A program made the translations under genes and the position numbers. The notes beneath the pieces are model-generated. The model had not been told where the DNA came from. It saw nothing but the letters and a program-made list of their open reading frames with translations, and ran no database searches. Positions 1-7,255 of a stretch of DNA of 20,383 bases are shown piece by piece. This DNA is from a virus, in the IMG/VR virus record IMGVR_UViG_3300030943_000199, positions 1 to 20,383 of that record; one strand, written 5' to 3'. Position 1 is the first letter of the stretch. Each line of letters starts with the position of its first letter.

Positions 1-370
1 AGATATCAAGCAACAGACCTTTATTCAACTTCGAAAATAACCACCGGCTCAGTGGCCTTGAAAATAACCGGATCAGCCATTTATCGTTCAACAAGTGAAC
101 GGCTACGATCTGACAAACCGTCTGACTGTGATTTACGATCAGCTTCAGCGCTGCATCAGTTTTACCCTCTGCCAGTCCGTCGATCGAAAAACCCTCTTTT
201 AATGCAAACGACAGGGCTGTGAACATCGTCCGGAGCGTTGGCCGGTGAATGGTAACGCTGATTGTTTTTTTACCCAGGAGACGCAAAAAACGCGGAGCGG
301 GTAGTTTGACCCTTACCCCGCGTTCGATGATCGTTTCGGCTGCTTTCCGTTGTATCTCGGTAGCATCCAT
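1..370 (-). CDS. Phage tail-region protein, 3' end cut (possible tail assembly chaperone)
   Basis: The frame is open from the ATG at 368-370 to base 1, giving 123 residues without a stop, so the C-terminus lies outside the window. The protein starts MDATEIQRKAAETIIERGV and is mostly basic and helical. It has no signal peptide or clear motif. It starts one base after the stop of the probable tail tube gene, so the two are tightly coupled. In many phages the gene after the tube encodes a tail assembly chaperone and the next the tape measure. That role is inferred from position only; I do not recognise the sequence. Confidence 0.7.
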   Translation of the reverse strand, partial: MDATEIQRKAAETIIERGVRVKLPAPRFLRLLGKKTISVTIHRPTLRTMFTALSFALKEGFSIDGLAEGKTDAALKLIVNHSQTVCQIVAVHLLNDKWLIRLFSRPLSRWLFSKLNKGLLLDI

Positions 371-371
371 T

Positions 372-881
372 TTAAACAGTTTTGTACTTCGAGATTGGAG
401 CTAATCCGGCTTTTAAAGGAGTTAAAATAACACCTTTCAGCTTGATTTTATTGACGTCCTTCTTTGAGAATTTCCAGTTGATGGTATTTACAAAGCGCAA
501 GCGGGGTATGTCGATTGTTTCACCCGATTTGGTTTTAATCCTTACCGAGCGTTCAATAATTCCTACGGTACGAGGTCCACTCCAAACAGCGGCATCGCCG
601 ACCCCGGTAATATCTCCGCCTAGTGCCTCCTTACAGACATCTGCTGACGTATTGATGATTTCCCAGGTTAACGTTTTGGTCGCTTTACCAACGATCAACT
701 CTTCCGGATCGTCGTTTTCTTCCGAAGGAATTTCAATTAACTCAGGTTCGCCCTGTGCCAGTTCGCACGAGTCTTGAAAAGTTACTCCAAGCGCGGCCAG
801 AGTAGTACTCATTGATCCATCTTCCTCCGGTATTCCGATTTCGATAGACAAAAGTCCAATTGATCTTTTTTCTACTGCCAT
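372..881 (-). CDS. Probable phage tail tube protein
   Basis: A 169-aa soluble, acidic protein with alternating beta-rich stretches. The region around residues 65-90 (GKATKTLTWEI, then a Leu/Gly segment) and the later RSVRIKTKSGETIDIPRLRF and INWKFSKKD stretches resemble the beta-sandwich layout of tail tube subunits, which form the DNA channel of the tail by stacking hexameric rings. No signal peptide or membrane segment is seen. It follows the lysis genes and sits one base before a likely chaperone gene, an order that suits a tail tube. The start at 881 is the only good ATG. The family call comes from general pattern and context, so an unrelated minor virion protein remains possible. Confidence 0.5.
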   Translation of the reverse strand: MAVEKRSIGLLSIEIGIPEEDGSMSTTLAALGVTFQDSCELAQGEPELIEIPSEENDDPEELIVGKATKTLTWEIINTSADVCKEALGGDITGVGDAAVWSGPRTVGIIERSVRIKTKSGETIDIPRLRFVNTINWKFSKKDVNKIKLKGVILTPLKAGLAPISKYKTV

Positions 882-885
882 TTTT

Positions 886-1455
886 TTATGATTTAGTAAA
901 TAATTTTTTCAAAAATGAAAAGGGATTGAAACCCAATTTAAAAGCCACTGCAATAGCGGCAATAAGTAGAAGCGAAAACAGAATACCCTTAATCCAACGC
1001 CACACCGCTGCCTTAGCTTTAGTAAACCAGCTTTCTTTTTGTTGGTATTCTGTTACTTCGCTTTTATAGTTCGATATCGTTTTTTCCTGAACGGTAACTT
1101 TTTCTTCAATATCCTTGCTTACAGCAGTAGCCTTGATTTCACCTGTTTTAGTGAGCTCAATTGTAACTTTTGTGCGTTTTGTCTCCAAAATTTGAACCTG
1201 GGGAATAAAAGTCTGTTGACTAATCCCTTCGACCGCTTCGCGCTCAGGGAGCGATCCGATGGCTGAGCTTGTCGAAGCCTGCATTGAAACTGAAAGCGTA
1301 TCACCATCGATATGAACTATTTTTTCAACGTCGCGGAACGAGACCGATGTGCTATCGGTCGTGATTTGCTTTACCAGTTGCCGGTTATTCCGGCAACTGG
1401 ACAACATCACCACAAACAAACCTAACCCTATGAAAAAAATATTATTCCTCTGCAT
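886..1455 (-). CDS. Probable unimolecular spanin: lipoprotein N-terminus plus C-terminal membrane anchor
   Basis: A 189-aa protein with an N-terminal lipoprotein signal (hydrophobic stretch at residues 6-19, lipobox LSSC with Cys21). A long polar middle follows, and a second hydrophobic helix lies near residues 155-173, closed by a basic tail ending in KKLFTKS. A lipid anchor for the outer membrane at one end and an inner-membrane helix at the other is the layout of a u-spanin such as phage T1 gp11, which fuses the two membranes in the last step of lysis. Residues around 95-145 look coil- and strand-forming, as expected for a periplasmic rod. The gene overlaps the holin-like gene by 14 bases and follows the endolysin, which supports a lysis role. 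Residues 60-77 are encoded by a palindromic repeat (1227-1277). The family was not matched by sequence, only by topology and context. Confidence 0.6.
   Translation of the reverse strand: MQRNNIFFIGLGLFVVMLSSCRNNRQLVKQITTDSTSVSFRDVEKIVHIDGDTLSVSMQASTSSAIGSLPEREAVEGISQQTFIPQVQILETKRTKVTIELTKTGEIKATAVSKDIEEKVTVQEKTISNYKSEVTEYQQKESWFTKAKAAVWRWIKGILFSLLLIAAIAVAFKLGFNPFSFLKKLFTKS
1227..1277. repeat. REP-like palindrome inside the spanin gene
   Basis: The arms CTTCGAC (1227-1233) and GTCGAAG (1271-1277) are inverted, as are GCTCAG (1242-1247) and CTGAGC (1263-1268), forming an imperfect 51-bp palindrome. Its CTTCGACAAGCTCAG core resembles dispersed chromosomal palindromes that I know from many bacterial genomes, including Bacteroidota. 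It is read through in-frame by the spanin gene (residues 60-77, STSSAIGSLPEREAVEG). Confidence 0.65.
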
Positions 1456-1834
1456 GATTAATTTCTAGTTTAATTTCTTCGACTGTTCGTTCCAGATTCT
1501 CGTGAGAAATTTTATCCAGGAGACGCAATATTTTACCATTTGTACAATTCAACCGGTCAACCGATTTTTGCAACTTTAAAACTGAACCTAAAACAACATC
1601 GTATTTTAACCTGGATACTTCGAGCTCTGCTTTCAGGCTTTCGGCCATTTCACGCCAGATTTTAATCGCTTGCGATACATTGCTCAGTTCGGTACTTTCG
1701 GCAGTTGCTTCAGCTCCTTTGGCCTCCGCTCCGGCTTTCTTTTTTTGCGCCTTTAATGTTAAAAACGTGATCAAAAAACCACCACCAAAAATCAGATTAA
1801 GGACCAGACTTATTAGCTGAATGAATTCGGTCAT
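1442..1834 (-). CDS. Holin-like membrane protein with coiled coil
   Basis: A 130-aa protein with one N-terminal membrane helix (about residues 4-26, rich in Leu, Ile, Phe and Gly) followed at once by KAQKKK and a long charged helix with coiled-coil character (about residues 45-125). The positive cluster right after the helix suggests the long part stays in the cytoplasm. That argues against an Rz-type inner-membrane spanin and is compatible with a one-helix holin or a lysis regulator. It overlaps the endolysin gene by four bases (ATGA) and the spanin gene by 14 bases, so the three form one translational unit. Holins cannot be assigned by sequence alone. An i-spanin with inverted topology is the main alternative. 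Confidence 0.55.
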   Translation of the reverse strand: MTEFIQLISLVLNLIFGGGFLITFLTLKAQKKKAGAEAKGAEATAESTELSNVSQAIKIWREMAESLKAELEVSRLKYDVVLGSVLKLQKSVDRLNCTNGKILRLLDKISHENLERTVEEIKLEINHAEE

Positions 1835-2250
1835 AGCTTTGTGTATTGGCCTGATTTCATTTTTAATACCTGGTTACGGTTGCCCGAAACCTTATAACTT
1901 ACATGAATCCAATCTGGACAACTATCGTTTCCACCTTCCCAAATCAATTGATCAAAATCAAGGTTTTCACGTACAATCTGAAATAACCTGGCATTATCGT
2001 TGCAACTTAAATCGGCAGCCTCGCCTTTTAGATGTTGGCTGGTTTTAACACCACCAACCGAAATATTTACAGAAACCGACCTAAACCCTGAATTTACCGT
2101 TATTGAATCGCCAAATAAATTCCGAAGTGGCTGAAGGACATTAATCGTTAATTGTTTTAAAGATTCAAGCTGATCAGCGTTTGGTTGATTTGGCAATCTT
2201 GTTGATGTTAATGTCAACTCTTCAAGTAGAAAATTTTCAGATAGTTTCAT
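1831..2250 (-). CDS. Peptidase M15 family endolysin (zinc L,D/D,D-peptidase)
   Basis: A 139-aa protein covering a complete small M15 domain (Peptidase_M15_3 type). The metal-binding set is visible: SQHLKGEAADL gives His73 and Asp80, and DWIHVS gives His116 with Asp113 as the likely catalytic acid. SGFRS (residues 54-58) is the usual preceding element. Such enzymes cut the peptide stems of peptidoglycan. There is no signal peptide, so release through a holin would be needed, and the next gene encodes a one-helix membrane protein. The start at 2250 gives the normal family N-terminus (KLSENFLLEELT). It lies downstream of the capsid gene, separated from it by a strong hairpin. Confidence 0.88.
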   Translation of the reverse strand: MKLSENFLLEELTLTSTRLPNQPNADQLESLKQLTINVLQPLRNLFGDSITVNSGFRSVSVNISVGGVKTSQHLKGEAADLSCNDNARLFQIVRENLDFDQLIWEGGNDSCPDWIHVSYKVSGNRNQVLKMKSGQYTKL

Positions 2251-2275
2251 GATCAGGTGGTTTCAGAGATAATGT

Positions 2276-2305
2276 TGTAGAGACGCGACGCATCGCGTCT
2301 CTACA
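2276..2305. repeat. Perfect 13-bp hairpin between capsid and endolysin genes
   Basis: TGTAGAGACGCGA (2276-2288) and its exact reverse complement TCGCGTCTCTACA (2293-2305) flank a four-base CGCA loop. There is no T-run on either side, so it is not a standard intrinsic terminator. Its GTAGAGACGCGA core resembles dispersed palindromes known from Bacteroidota and cyanobacteria. Lying just after the capsid gene, it could protect the 3' end of capsid mRNA or reduce read-through into the lysis genes. Confidence 0.85.
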
Positions 2306-2326
2306 TTACATCACCAATATTTTTAA

Positions 2327-3382
2327 CTATGCAGCAGTATCCTGAACGATGGCAGTTAAGCCTTCAACGCCTGAGCGCATTGGCCGGCCACCGGCACGTA
2401 CTAAGAAGTCGTAAATATCACCGTAATACAGAGGGCTATTTAATTCTTCGAATACGTCGGTTTGACCAAGGGCGCGGCATACGCTGTTTTCGTGCCATGC
2501 AAGTGCAGCGGCAAGATCACCGGCAGCTCCGGCAGTAGTCCATGCTTTTGCAGCAACAGCCGATGTATAGATGGTTGCTTTTGAACGCATCATGATGTTG
2601 AAGGTGTACAGTTTACCTAAAACACCGTTAGGGATATCAACTAAACTGTGGAATGCCATTGCTTCCTGAGTAGTTAAGCTTTCCAATAATTGTCCGTACA
2701 TCACGGCATCAATCAACATATAACGGCCTTCCTGTGGAATATCCTGACCATTGAATTTATTCATACAAGCCAGCACGTCGGTTTTAGTTAAAGCCTTACG
2801 GTTACCGGTAGCACTTGCAGTATGTGCAACAACAGCCGATCCGGTAGTACGAACCACATAACCAGATGCAGGAGTCCATTTGAATAAGAAATCGTTCGAT
2901 ACGGTTTCAATCAATTTAGCCTTATCCTGTTTCAAAACAGATTCGCGTTTACTATAACTCAATTCAACAGTTTCGGCATTGCTTATTTTAATCGGATCGG
3001 TAGTATATTCATCCAAATCAAAAGTTAAGTCAGTATCGGTTCGACTGGTAACAGTAGCCGGAAATGAACTCCTGTTTTTAGTCACGCTCGATGCCACTCC
3101 CGCATTGGGAATGTGAACCGTTTTACCTGCATTGACAAACTCATCAGCATTAAATGCTTTGGATAAAAAACTGTTATTGGCAAACAGGCCTTCAACAATG
3201 CTATTCATCCAGATTTCTTTCTGGATAGCCATGTTAACACCACCGCCCTGCATCAGCATACTGCCGACAAAGCCCACACCTGCAACAGCAGGCAAACTAA
3301 AACCGGAAGCCAGTGCGATGAAAGCACAAACAACCAGGTTATAAAGCATAGAGGTTAAACCTCTTGAAAATGATTTTTTCAT
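2327..3382 (-). CDS. Phage major capsid protein with hydrophobic N-terminal extension
   Basis: A 351-aa protein. From residue 51 (MAIQKEIWMNSIVEGLF) it reads like the major capsid proteins of Bacteroidota Mu-like phages: an N-terminal arm, a KTVHIPNAG segment (near residue 87), a central domain with NRKALTKTDVLACMNKF, and a C-terminal LYYGDIYDFLVRAGGRPMR segment. It lies directly after the protease/scaffold gene, the classical protease-capsid order. The first 50 residues are unusual: a basic start followed by a hydrophobic segment (about residues 14-40) like a signal or membrane helix. These may be removed by the prohead protease, or translation may begin at Met51 (ATG at 3230-3232), giving 301 residues. 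The annotated start keeps the longer frame because no stop or frameshift breaks it. Confidence 0.85.
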   Translation of the reverse strand: MKKSFSRGLTSMLYNLVVCAFIALASGFSLPAVAGVGFVGSMLMQGGGVNMAIQKEIWMNSIVEGLFANNSFLSKAFNADEFVNAGKTVHIPNAGVASSVTKNRSSFPATVTSRTDTDLTFDLDEYTTDPIKISNAETVELSYSKRESVLKQDKAKLIETVSNDFLFKWTPASGYVVRTTGSAVVAHTASATGNRKALTKTDVLACMNKFNGQDIPQEGRYMLIDAVMYGQLLESLTTQEAMAFHSLVDIPNGVLGKLYTFNIMMRSKATIYTSAVAAKAWTTAGAAGDLAAALAWHENSVCRALGQTDVFEELNSPLYYGDIYDFLVRAGGRPMRSGVEGLTAIVQDTAA

Positions 3383-3413
3383 CTTTTATAAATTGATTAA
3401 ATGTTAATTACAA

Positions 3414-3899
3414 TTACAGTTTAGGCTCAACACCAAATTTGGTTTTGTACTTCTCTACGTACAGGTCAGGGAACTTGTCTTTCAACTGAATCAACTTACC
3501 TGCTTTGTCCAATTCGTCCCATGTCTTTTTCTGGAAATCGGCCAATTCAACCGCAGGTATTTCTTTTGCTAATTCAATCTGCTTGGTAACCGACAACCGT
3601 GCAGGAATAGCTTCGAGAGTAGCTTTTGCACTATCGAAATCCTGATCGAACAGTTTTACAAAGGCTTCTTTGCCTTTAGCATCCAGACGGCCTTCTTTTA
3701 CTGCACCGTCAATCAGCGTAATAGCGTCAGCCGAACGTTGAGTTTTTTCGGCAACATTAATTTCCTCAATTCGATCTTGCAGCGTAACGTTTTCACCCTG
3801 AAGGCGATCACGGTCGGCAATAATCAAACCGATGGCGGCTTCACGATCGGCATCAGTTGCCGTATCAGCCAGATTCAGAATCTTATTCAATCCATCCAT
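3414..3899 (-). CDS. Possible nested scaffold protein from internal start (Mu gpZ-like)
   Basis: Within the protease/scaffold gene, Met170 (ATG at 3897-3899) is preceded by an A-rich run, AAAATAAAAAAA, the kind of upstream sequence favoured for initiation in Bacteroidota. Initiation there would give a 161-aa protein starting MDGLNKILNL and comprising only the helical scaffold part. Phage Mu makes its scaffold Z from inside gene I in the same way. The internal start is seen directly; its use is inference. Met157 (MDIKTE) is another candidate. Confidence 0.4.
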   Translation of the reverse strand: MDGLNKILNLADTATDADREAAIGLIIADRDRLQGENVTLQDRIEEINVAEKTQRSADAITLIDGAVKEGRLDAKGKEAFVKLFDQDFDSAKATLEAIPARLSVTKQIELAKEIPAVELADFQKKTWDELDKAGKLIQLKDKFPDLYVEKYKTKFGVEPKL

Positions 3900-4406
3900 T
3901 TTTTTTATTTTTGGTTTAACTTCTGTTTTTATGTCCATTAATTTTATCAATTCAGAAACATCTTTCACGTCAATCGGTTTGCCTGATTCACGATCGTAAA
4001 AACACATCGCATTGTGGTTCGATCCAATTGTTACAATTGAAGCTTCTCTAACCGTCCACTTGGTAACAACCGCAATATTTTCTCCAGGATGTTCCGGATC
4101 AGGTTCATATTCGATAGCTTCAGGAGGCCAGGAGCCTATTGATGCCATTCGAACGAAATTTCGATCGACCTTTCCTTGAACTTCAATGCCTTTTTTATCC
4201 TGATCATCGAAAACCGGATCACCAAGTATTTGAGTTCCTTCCTTTCTAATATTTTCCCACCGACCAATTGGCATGTCCCAGTCGTTGTGCATAAGTAACA
4301 TGACCGGATTCTTTGTGAACTCGTCAAGATTTGCTCCTGACGTGAGCATTTTAAAACCTTTGGTGTTTTTCGAATCGTCGTGTAGTACAAATGATTTTTT
4401 AGACAT
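3414..4406 (-). CDS. Prohead protease fused to scaffold-like domain (Mu gpI-like role)
   Basis: A 330-aa protein. Residues 1-140 look like a phage prohead serine protease: LLMHNDWDMPIGRW carries the likely catalytic His40, and REASIVTIGSN carries the likely Ser123, matching the His and E-x-S patterns of HK97-type proteases. Residues about 145-330 are helical, charged and rich in coiled coil (DRDRLQGENVTLQDRIEEI), as expected for an internal scaffold. The enzyme would cleave scaffold and capsid termini during head maturation. It is the first gene of the leftward late block, 31 bases before the capsid gene. In Mu the same protease-plus-scaffold fusion has an internal start that makes scaffold alone. 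A similar A-rich internal start is present here at Met170. Confidence 0.8.
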   Translation of the reverse strand: MSKKSFVLHDDSKNTKGFKMLTSGANLDEFTKNPVMLLMHNDWDMPIGRWENIRKEGTQILGDPVFDDQDKKGIEVQGKVDRNFVRMASIGSWPPEAIEYEPDPEHPGENIAVVTKWTVREASIVTIGSNHNAMCFYDRESGKPIDVKDVSELIKLMDIKTEVKPKIKKMDGLNKILNLADTATDADREAAIGLIIADRDRLQGENVTLQDRIEEINVAEKTQRSADAITLIDGAVKEGRLDAKGKEAFVKLFDQDFDSAKATLEAIPARLSVTKQIELAKEIPAVELADFQKKTWDELDKAGKLIQLKDKFPDLYVEKYKTKFGVEPKL

Positions 4407-4577
4407 CGCTTACATTTGATTTATTTTAATTGTTCGCTGCTGATTTTGAATCGAAATAACATTAAACTTTTACTTTAACCAAACAATGTGTTAAGCCTTA
4501 TAATTAATACTTTAACAGTTAATATGCTTTAGATTTTTCGCGCGGTTTAATTGTACATTTCGGGCAAACTTTTAATC
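4407..4577. promoter_or_regulatory. Divergent late promoter region
   Basis: This AT-rich stretch without a gene separates the leftward (protease, capsid, lysis, tail) and rightward (terminase, portal) late blocks, so it must hold promoters for both. No perfect TAnnTTTG box is visible. The nearest matches on the plus strand are TAGATTTT at 4530-4537 and TACATTTC at 4553-4560. ACTTTAAC occurs twice, near 4471 and 4509. Weak core promoters would fit activator-dependent late expression as in Mu. Confidence 0.4.
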
Positions 4578-5027
4578 ATGGCACGTACAAAAAAGGAAAT
4601 GCAGCAGCTTCGCGAGTTGGCTAAGATGCTTTTCATTCACGAAAGCTTAACCCAAAAAGAAATTGCGGGCCGTATTGGTGTATCCGAGGTAACGATCAGT
4701 AAATGGGCGAATGCCGATAATTGGGATAGCTTGAAAGTGTCGATTACCATTACCAAGGAAGAGCAATTAAAAAACCTTTACCGGCAACTATCTGCCATTA
4801 ATGAGGTAATTGCCGATAGACCCGACCGCCGCTATGCAACAACTACCGAAGCCGATCTGATTTGTAAATTGGCCAATGCCATTGACAAGATGGAAACAGA
4901 TATCGGTGTGAGCGACATTGTCTCGGTAGGTAAAAAGTTCATTGACTGGATGCGGCGCTTCGACCTGAAAAAAGCCCAGGAGTTTACTTTATTGTACGAT
5001 GCTTTTATTAAAGACAACCTGAGATAA
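4578..5027 (+). CDS. Terminase small subunit-like protein with N-terminal HTH
   Basis: A 149-aa protein starting MARTKKEMQQLRELAKMLF. Residues about 22-45 (LTQKEIAGRIGVSEVTISKWAN) form a clear helix-turn-helix of the kind used by terminase small subunits to bind phage DNA. The rest is helical and may drive oligomerisation. The open frame extends 27 bases further up to another ATG, but the start at 4578 fits the conserved MARTKxE beginning better. The stop and the ATG of the large terminase overlap (TAATG), so the two are co-translated, which supports the role of packaging partner. The DNA site it recognises is unknown. Confidence 0.75.
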   Translation: MARTKKEMQQLRELAKMLFIHESLTQKEIAGRIGVSEVTISKWANADNWDSLKVSITITKEEQLKNLYRQLSAINEVIADRPDRRYATTTEADLICKLANAIDKMETDIGVSDIVSVGKKFIDWMRRFDLKKAQEFTLLYDAFIKDNLR

Positions 5028-6562
5028 TGGCAAAACGACTTAAACCTGACGAACGTTATGCCCTGATCGATTGGGAAGCGACCAAAAAGAGTATACTTGA
5101 AGCGACAATTGTTGATGATAACGAGACTCATGCTGAAAAGCTTTTACGAATTGCACGACTCGAAGACGATGACGAAGCGTGGTTTGCATATTATTTTCCT
5201 ACCTATTATAAAAGTAATCCGGCACCCTTCCATAAAAAGGCAACCAAACGATTGTTTAAAAATAGGCGTTGGTACGAAGTAAGAGCGTGGAGTCGCGAGC
5301 TGGCTAAGTCGGCACGGGCAATGATGGAGGTTACCAAGTTGGCTTTAACCGGCCAAATCAAAAATGTACTTCTAATATCGAATAGCCAGGATAACGCCGA
5401 ACGGTTATTGATGCCATTTATGGTGAACTTCGAAAACAATCGGCGCATTGTTAACGACTACGGAGCCCAGGATAAACCGGGAAGTTGGGAAGCCGGTGAG
5501 TTTACTTTAATGATAGGTTGTGCTTTCCGTGCTTTGGGAGCCGGGCAGAGTCCGCGTGGAACGCGTAACGAATCGTTTCGGCCTGACTTTATCCTGGTTG
5601 ATGATATCGATACGGATGAAGAAACCCGTAATCCGGAGCGAATTGAAAAAAAGTGGAACTGGATTGAACAGGCATTGATTCCAACCGTTTCAGTTTCCGG
5701 AAACTACCGGATACTTTTCAATGGAAATATTATTGCACGTGATTGCTGCATCACCAGGGCAATTGAAAAGGCTGATCATGTTGATGTGATTAACATCCGT
5801 GATAAAAACGGCAAATCAACATGGCCCGATAAAAACACGGAGGCCGATATTGATAAGATTCTTTCGATGATCAGCACGGCCAGTGCCGAAAAGGAATATT
5901 TCAACAATCCGATCTCGAACGGCGATATTTTTAAGGAAATGCGCTGGGGAAAAGTTCCGCCAATAGCAAAATTTAAGTTTCTGGTTGCCTACGGCGATCC
6001 GGCACCATCGAATTCAACCAACGGAAAAGGATCGTATAAGTCAATTTTCCTGCTCGGATTCTGCGAAGGTTCGTTTTATGTACTTACCGGATTCCTTGAC
6101 CATGTTGTGAACTCCATATTCGTCGACTGGTATTATAACCTGAAAGAATATGCCGGAGAAAAAACACAGGTCTATAATTTCATCGAGAACAATAAGCTTC
6201 AGGACCCATTCTTTGAACAGGTATTTATTCCGCTGTTTACCGAAAAGGCGAAAGAAAAAGGAGTGATTGGTATTGTTCCTGATACCCGGCCAAAGCCTGA
6301 CAAGTTCAGCCGTATTGAAGGTAATCTCGAACCATTGAACCGACTGGGTAAACTGATCCTGAACGAAGCCGAACGAAGTAACCCTCACATGAAGCGACTG
6401 GAAGAGCAATTTTTGTTGATTAATCCAAGGCTTTCGGCTCCTGCCGATGGACCCGACGGCATCGAGGGAGGCGTGTGGATTATTAATCAGAAGATAGCAG
6501 CATTACAACCTGACTCTTTTAAAATTGGACAAGCAAACCACAATCATAAAAAACGATTTTAG
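5027..6562 (+). CDS. Terminase large subunit (packaging ATPase and nuclease)
   Basis: A 511-aa motor protein. The N-terminal ATPase half has a variant Walker A, AWSRELAKSARAM (about residues 87-99, Lys94 and Ser95), an LLISNSQDNAERL segment, GAGQSPRG (171-178) and Walker B FILVDDID with Asp192/Asp193. The C-terminal RNase H-like nuclease begins near LVAYGDPAP (Asp324) and ends with the family-typical DGPDGIEGGV motif near residue 480. It forms the ATP-driven packaging motor on the portal and cuts the DNA. Length is normal for Mu-like and related families. It is translationally coupled to the small subunit by a one-base overlap. Confidence 0.93.
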   Translation: MAKRLKPDERYALIDWEATKKSILEATIVDDNETHAEKLLRIARLEDDDEAWFAYYFPTYYKSNPAPFHKKATKRLFKNRRWYEVRAWSRELAKSARAMMEVTKLALTGQIKNVLLISNSQDNAERLLMPFMVNFENNRRIVNDYGAQDKPGSWEAGEFTLMIGCAFRALGAGQSPRGTRNESFRPDFILVDDIDTDEETRNPERIEKKWNWIEQALIPTVSVSGNYRILFNGNIIARDCCITRAIEKADHVDVINIRDKNGKSTWPDKNTEADIDKILSMISTASAEKEYFNNPISNGDIFKEMRWGKVPPIAKFKFLVAYGDPAPSNSTNGKGSYKSIFLLGFCEGSFYVLTGFLDHVVNSIFVDWYYNLKEYAGEKTQVYNFIENNKLQDPFFEQVFIPLFTEKAKEKGVIGIVPDTRPKPDKFSRIEGNLEPLNRLGKLILNEAERSNPHMKRLEEQFLLINPRLSAPADGPDGIEGGVWIINQKIAALQPDSFKIGQANHNHKKRF

Positions 6563-6563
6563 T

Positions 6564-6833
6564 ATGAAAATTAAACAACTTTTAATTGGTCTTTATATTC
6601 GCTTTAAAGGCCGTGATGCAGCAAAGAACCGGGCAATCAAAAAGGCAAAAGCAATGAACCTTAAAACTGGCAAACGCTACCGGGTGTTTTTTCTGAAAAA
6701 TCGTTACCAGGTGATTACCCGTGACGATATCCAGATGCGCAAACATGCCAAAGAATATGGATGGCATGTTAATAGTACCAATATGCAGCCAATGTGCTTT
6801 TTCGATACCCGACCTGTAACTCCTAAAATGTAA
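6564..6833 (+). CDS. Small basic protein of unknown function in packaging operon
   Basis: An 89-aa protein, strongly basic in its first half (FKGRDAAKNRAIKKAKAMN) and with a beta-like segment KRYRVFFLKNRYQVITRDDI. The chosen start at 6564 lies one base after the terminase stop. An in-frame ATG at 6525 inside the terminase gene would add 13 residues (MDKQTTIIKNDFS) and is less likely. It has no signal peptide, membrane helix or known catalytic motif. It lies between the terminase and the gp36-like gene, so a small virion or DNA-binding role during packaging is possible, but I do not recognise the family. Confidence 0.7.
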   Translation: MKIKQLLIGLYIRFKGRDAAKNRAIKKAKAMNLKTGKRYRVFFLKNRYQVITRDDIQMRKHAKEYGWHVNSTNMQPMCFFDTRPVTPKM

Positions 6834-6838
6834 ATATC

Positions 6839-7252
6839 ATGAGCTTTTTAACGCAAGAGGAATTATCAACGCATCTGTATGCTGAAAATATTGATGCCAT
6901 TACCCGTGAAGACGATACACTGGTTGTCGCTTCGATTGATACTGCCATTCAGGAAGCAAAGGGTTATCTAGGCGCTTTTGATAAAGATGCCATTTTTGCA
7001 GCAACCGCAGGAAGCCGAAATGCTTTACTGCTGACATTCGTGAAAGATATTGCAGCCTGGCATCTGATTAATTTGTGTAATGCAGGATCAGACCTGAAGC
7101 TGAGACAAGACCGATACGAACGCGCTATCGCATGGCTTAAAGGAGTTCAGAAAGGCGATATCACACCCGATCTTCCGGTTATCACTACCGAAGGCGAAAC
7201 ATCGGCAGTGATTCAGTTTGGCAGTAATGAAAAACGCAACCAACATTTTTAA
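6839..7252 (+). CDS. Mu gp36-like protein (DUF1320 family)
   Basis: A 137-aa protein. The opening SFLTQEELSTHLYAENIDAI, the middle IDTAIQEAKGYLG and the helical LLTFVKDIAAWHLINLC followed by RYERAIAWLKGVQKGDI match the layout of the DUF1320/gp36 family found in Mu-like head regions. It is mostly helical and probably belongs to the head-to-tail connector, like other small head-completion proteins. The C-terminal part after residue 115 is polar and likely flexible. The gene starts five bases after the preceding stop and is followed three bases later by the portal gene, the usual neighbourhood for this family. Confidence 0.72.
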   Translation: MSFLTQEELSTHLYAENIDAITREDDTLVVASIDTAIQEAKGYLGAFDKDAIFAATAGSRNALLLTFVKDIAAWHLINLCNAGSDLKLRQDRYERAIAWLKGVQKGDITPDLPVITTEGETSAVIQFGSNEKRNQHF

Positions 7253-7255
7253 GAT

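Noticed and set aside
382-777. Plus-strand open frame of 131 codons
   Set aside because: It lies opposite the probable tail tube gene; it has no family features and the minus frame fits the operon.
1442-1834. Rz-type inner-membrane spanin
   Set aside because: The basic cluster directly after the single helix predicts a cytoplasmic C-terminal part, opposite to Rz; a holin-like call was kept as more likely.
4551-4577. Upstream start for the terminase small subunit
   Set aside because: The extra nine residues (MYISGKLLI) precede a more natural MARTKKE start and overlap the possible promoter element TACATTTC.
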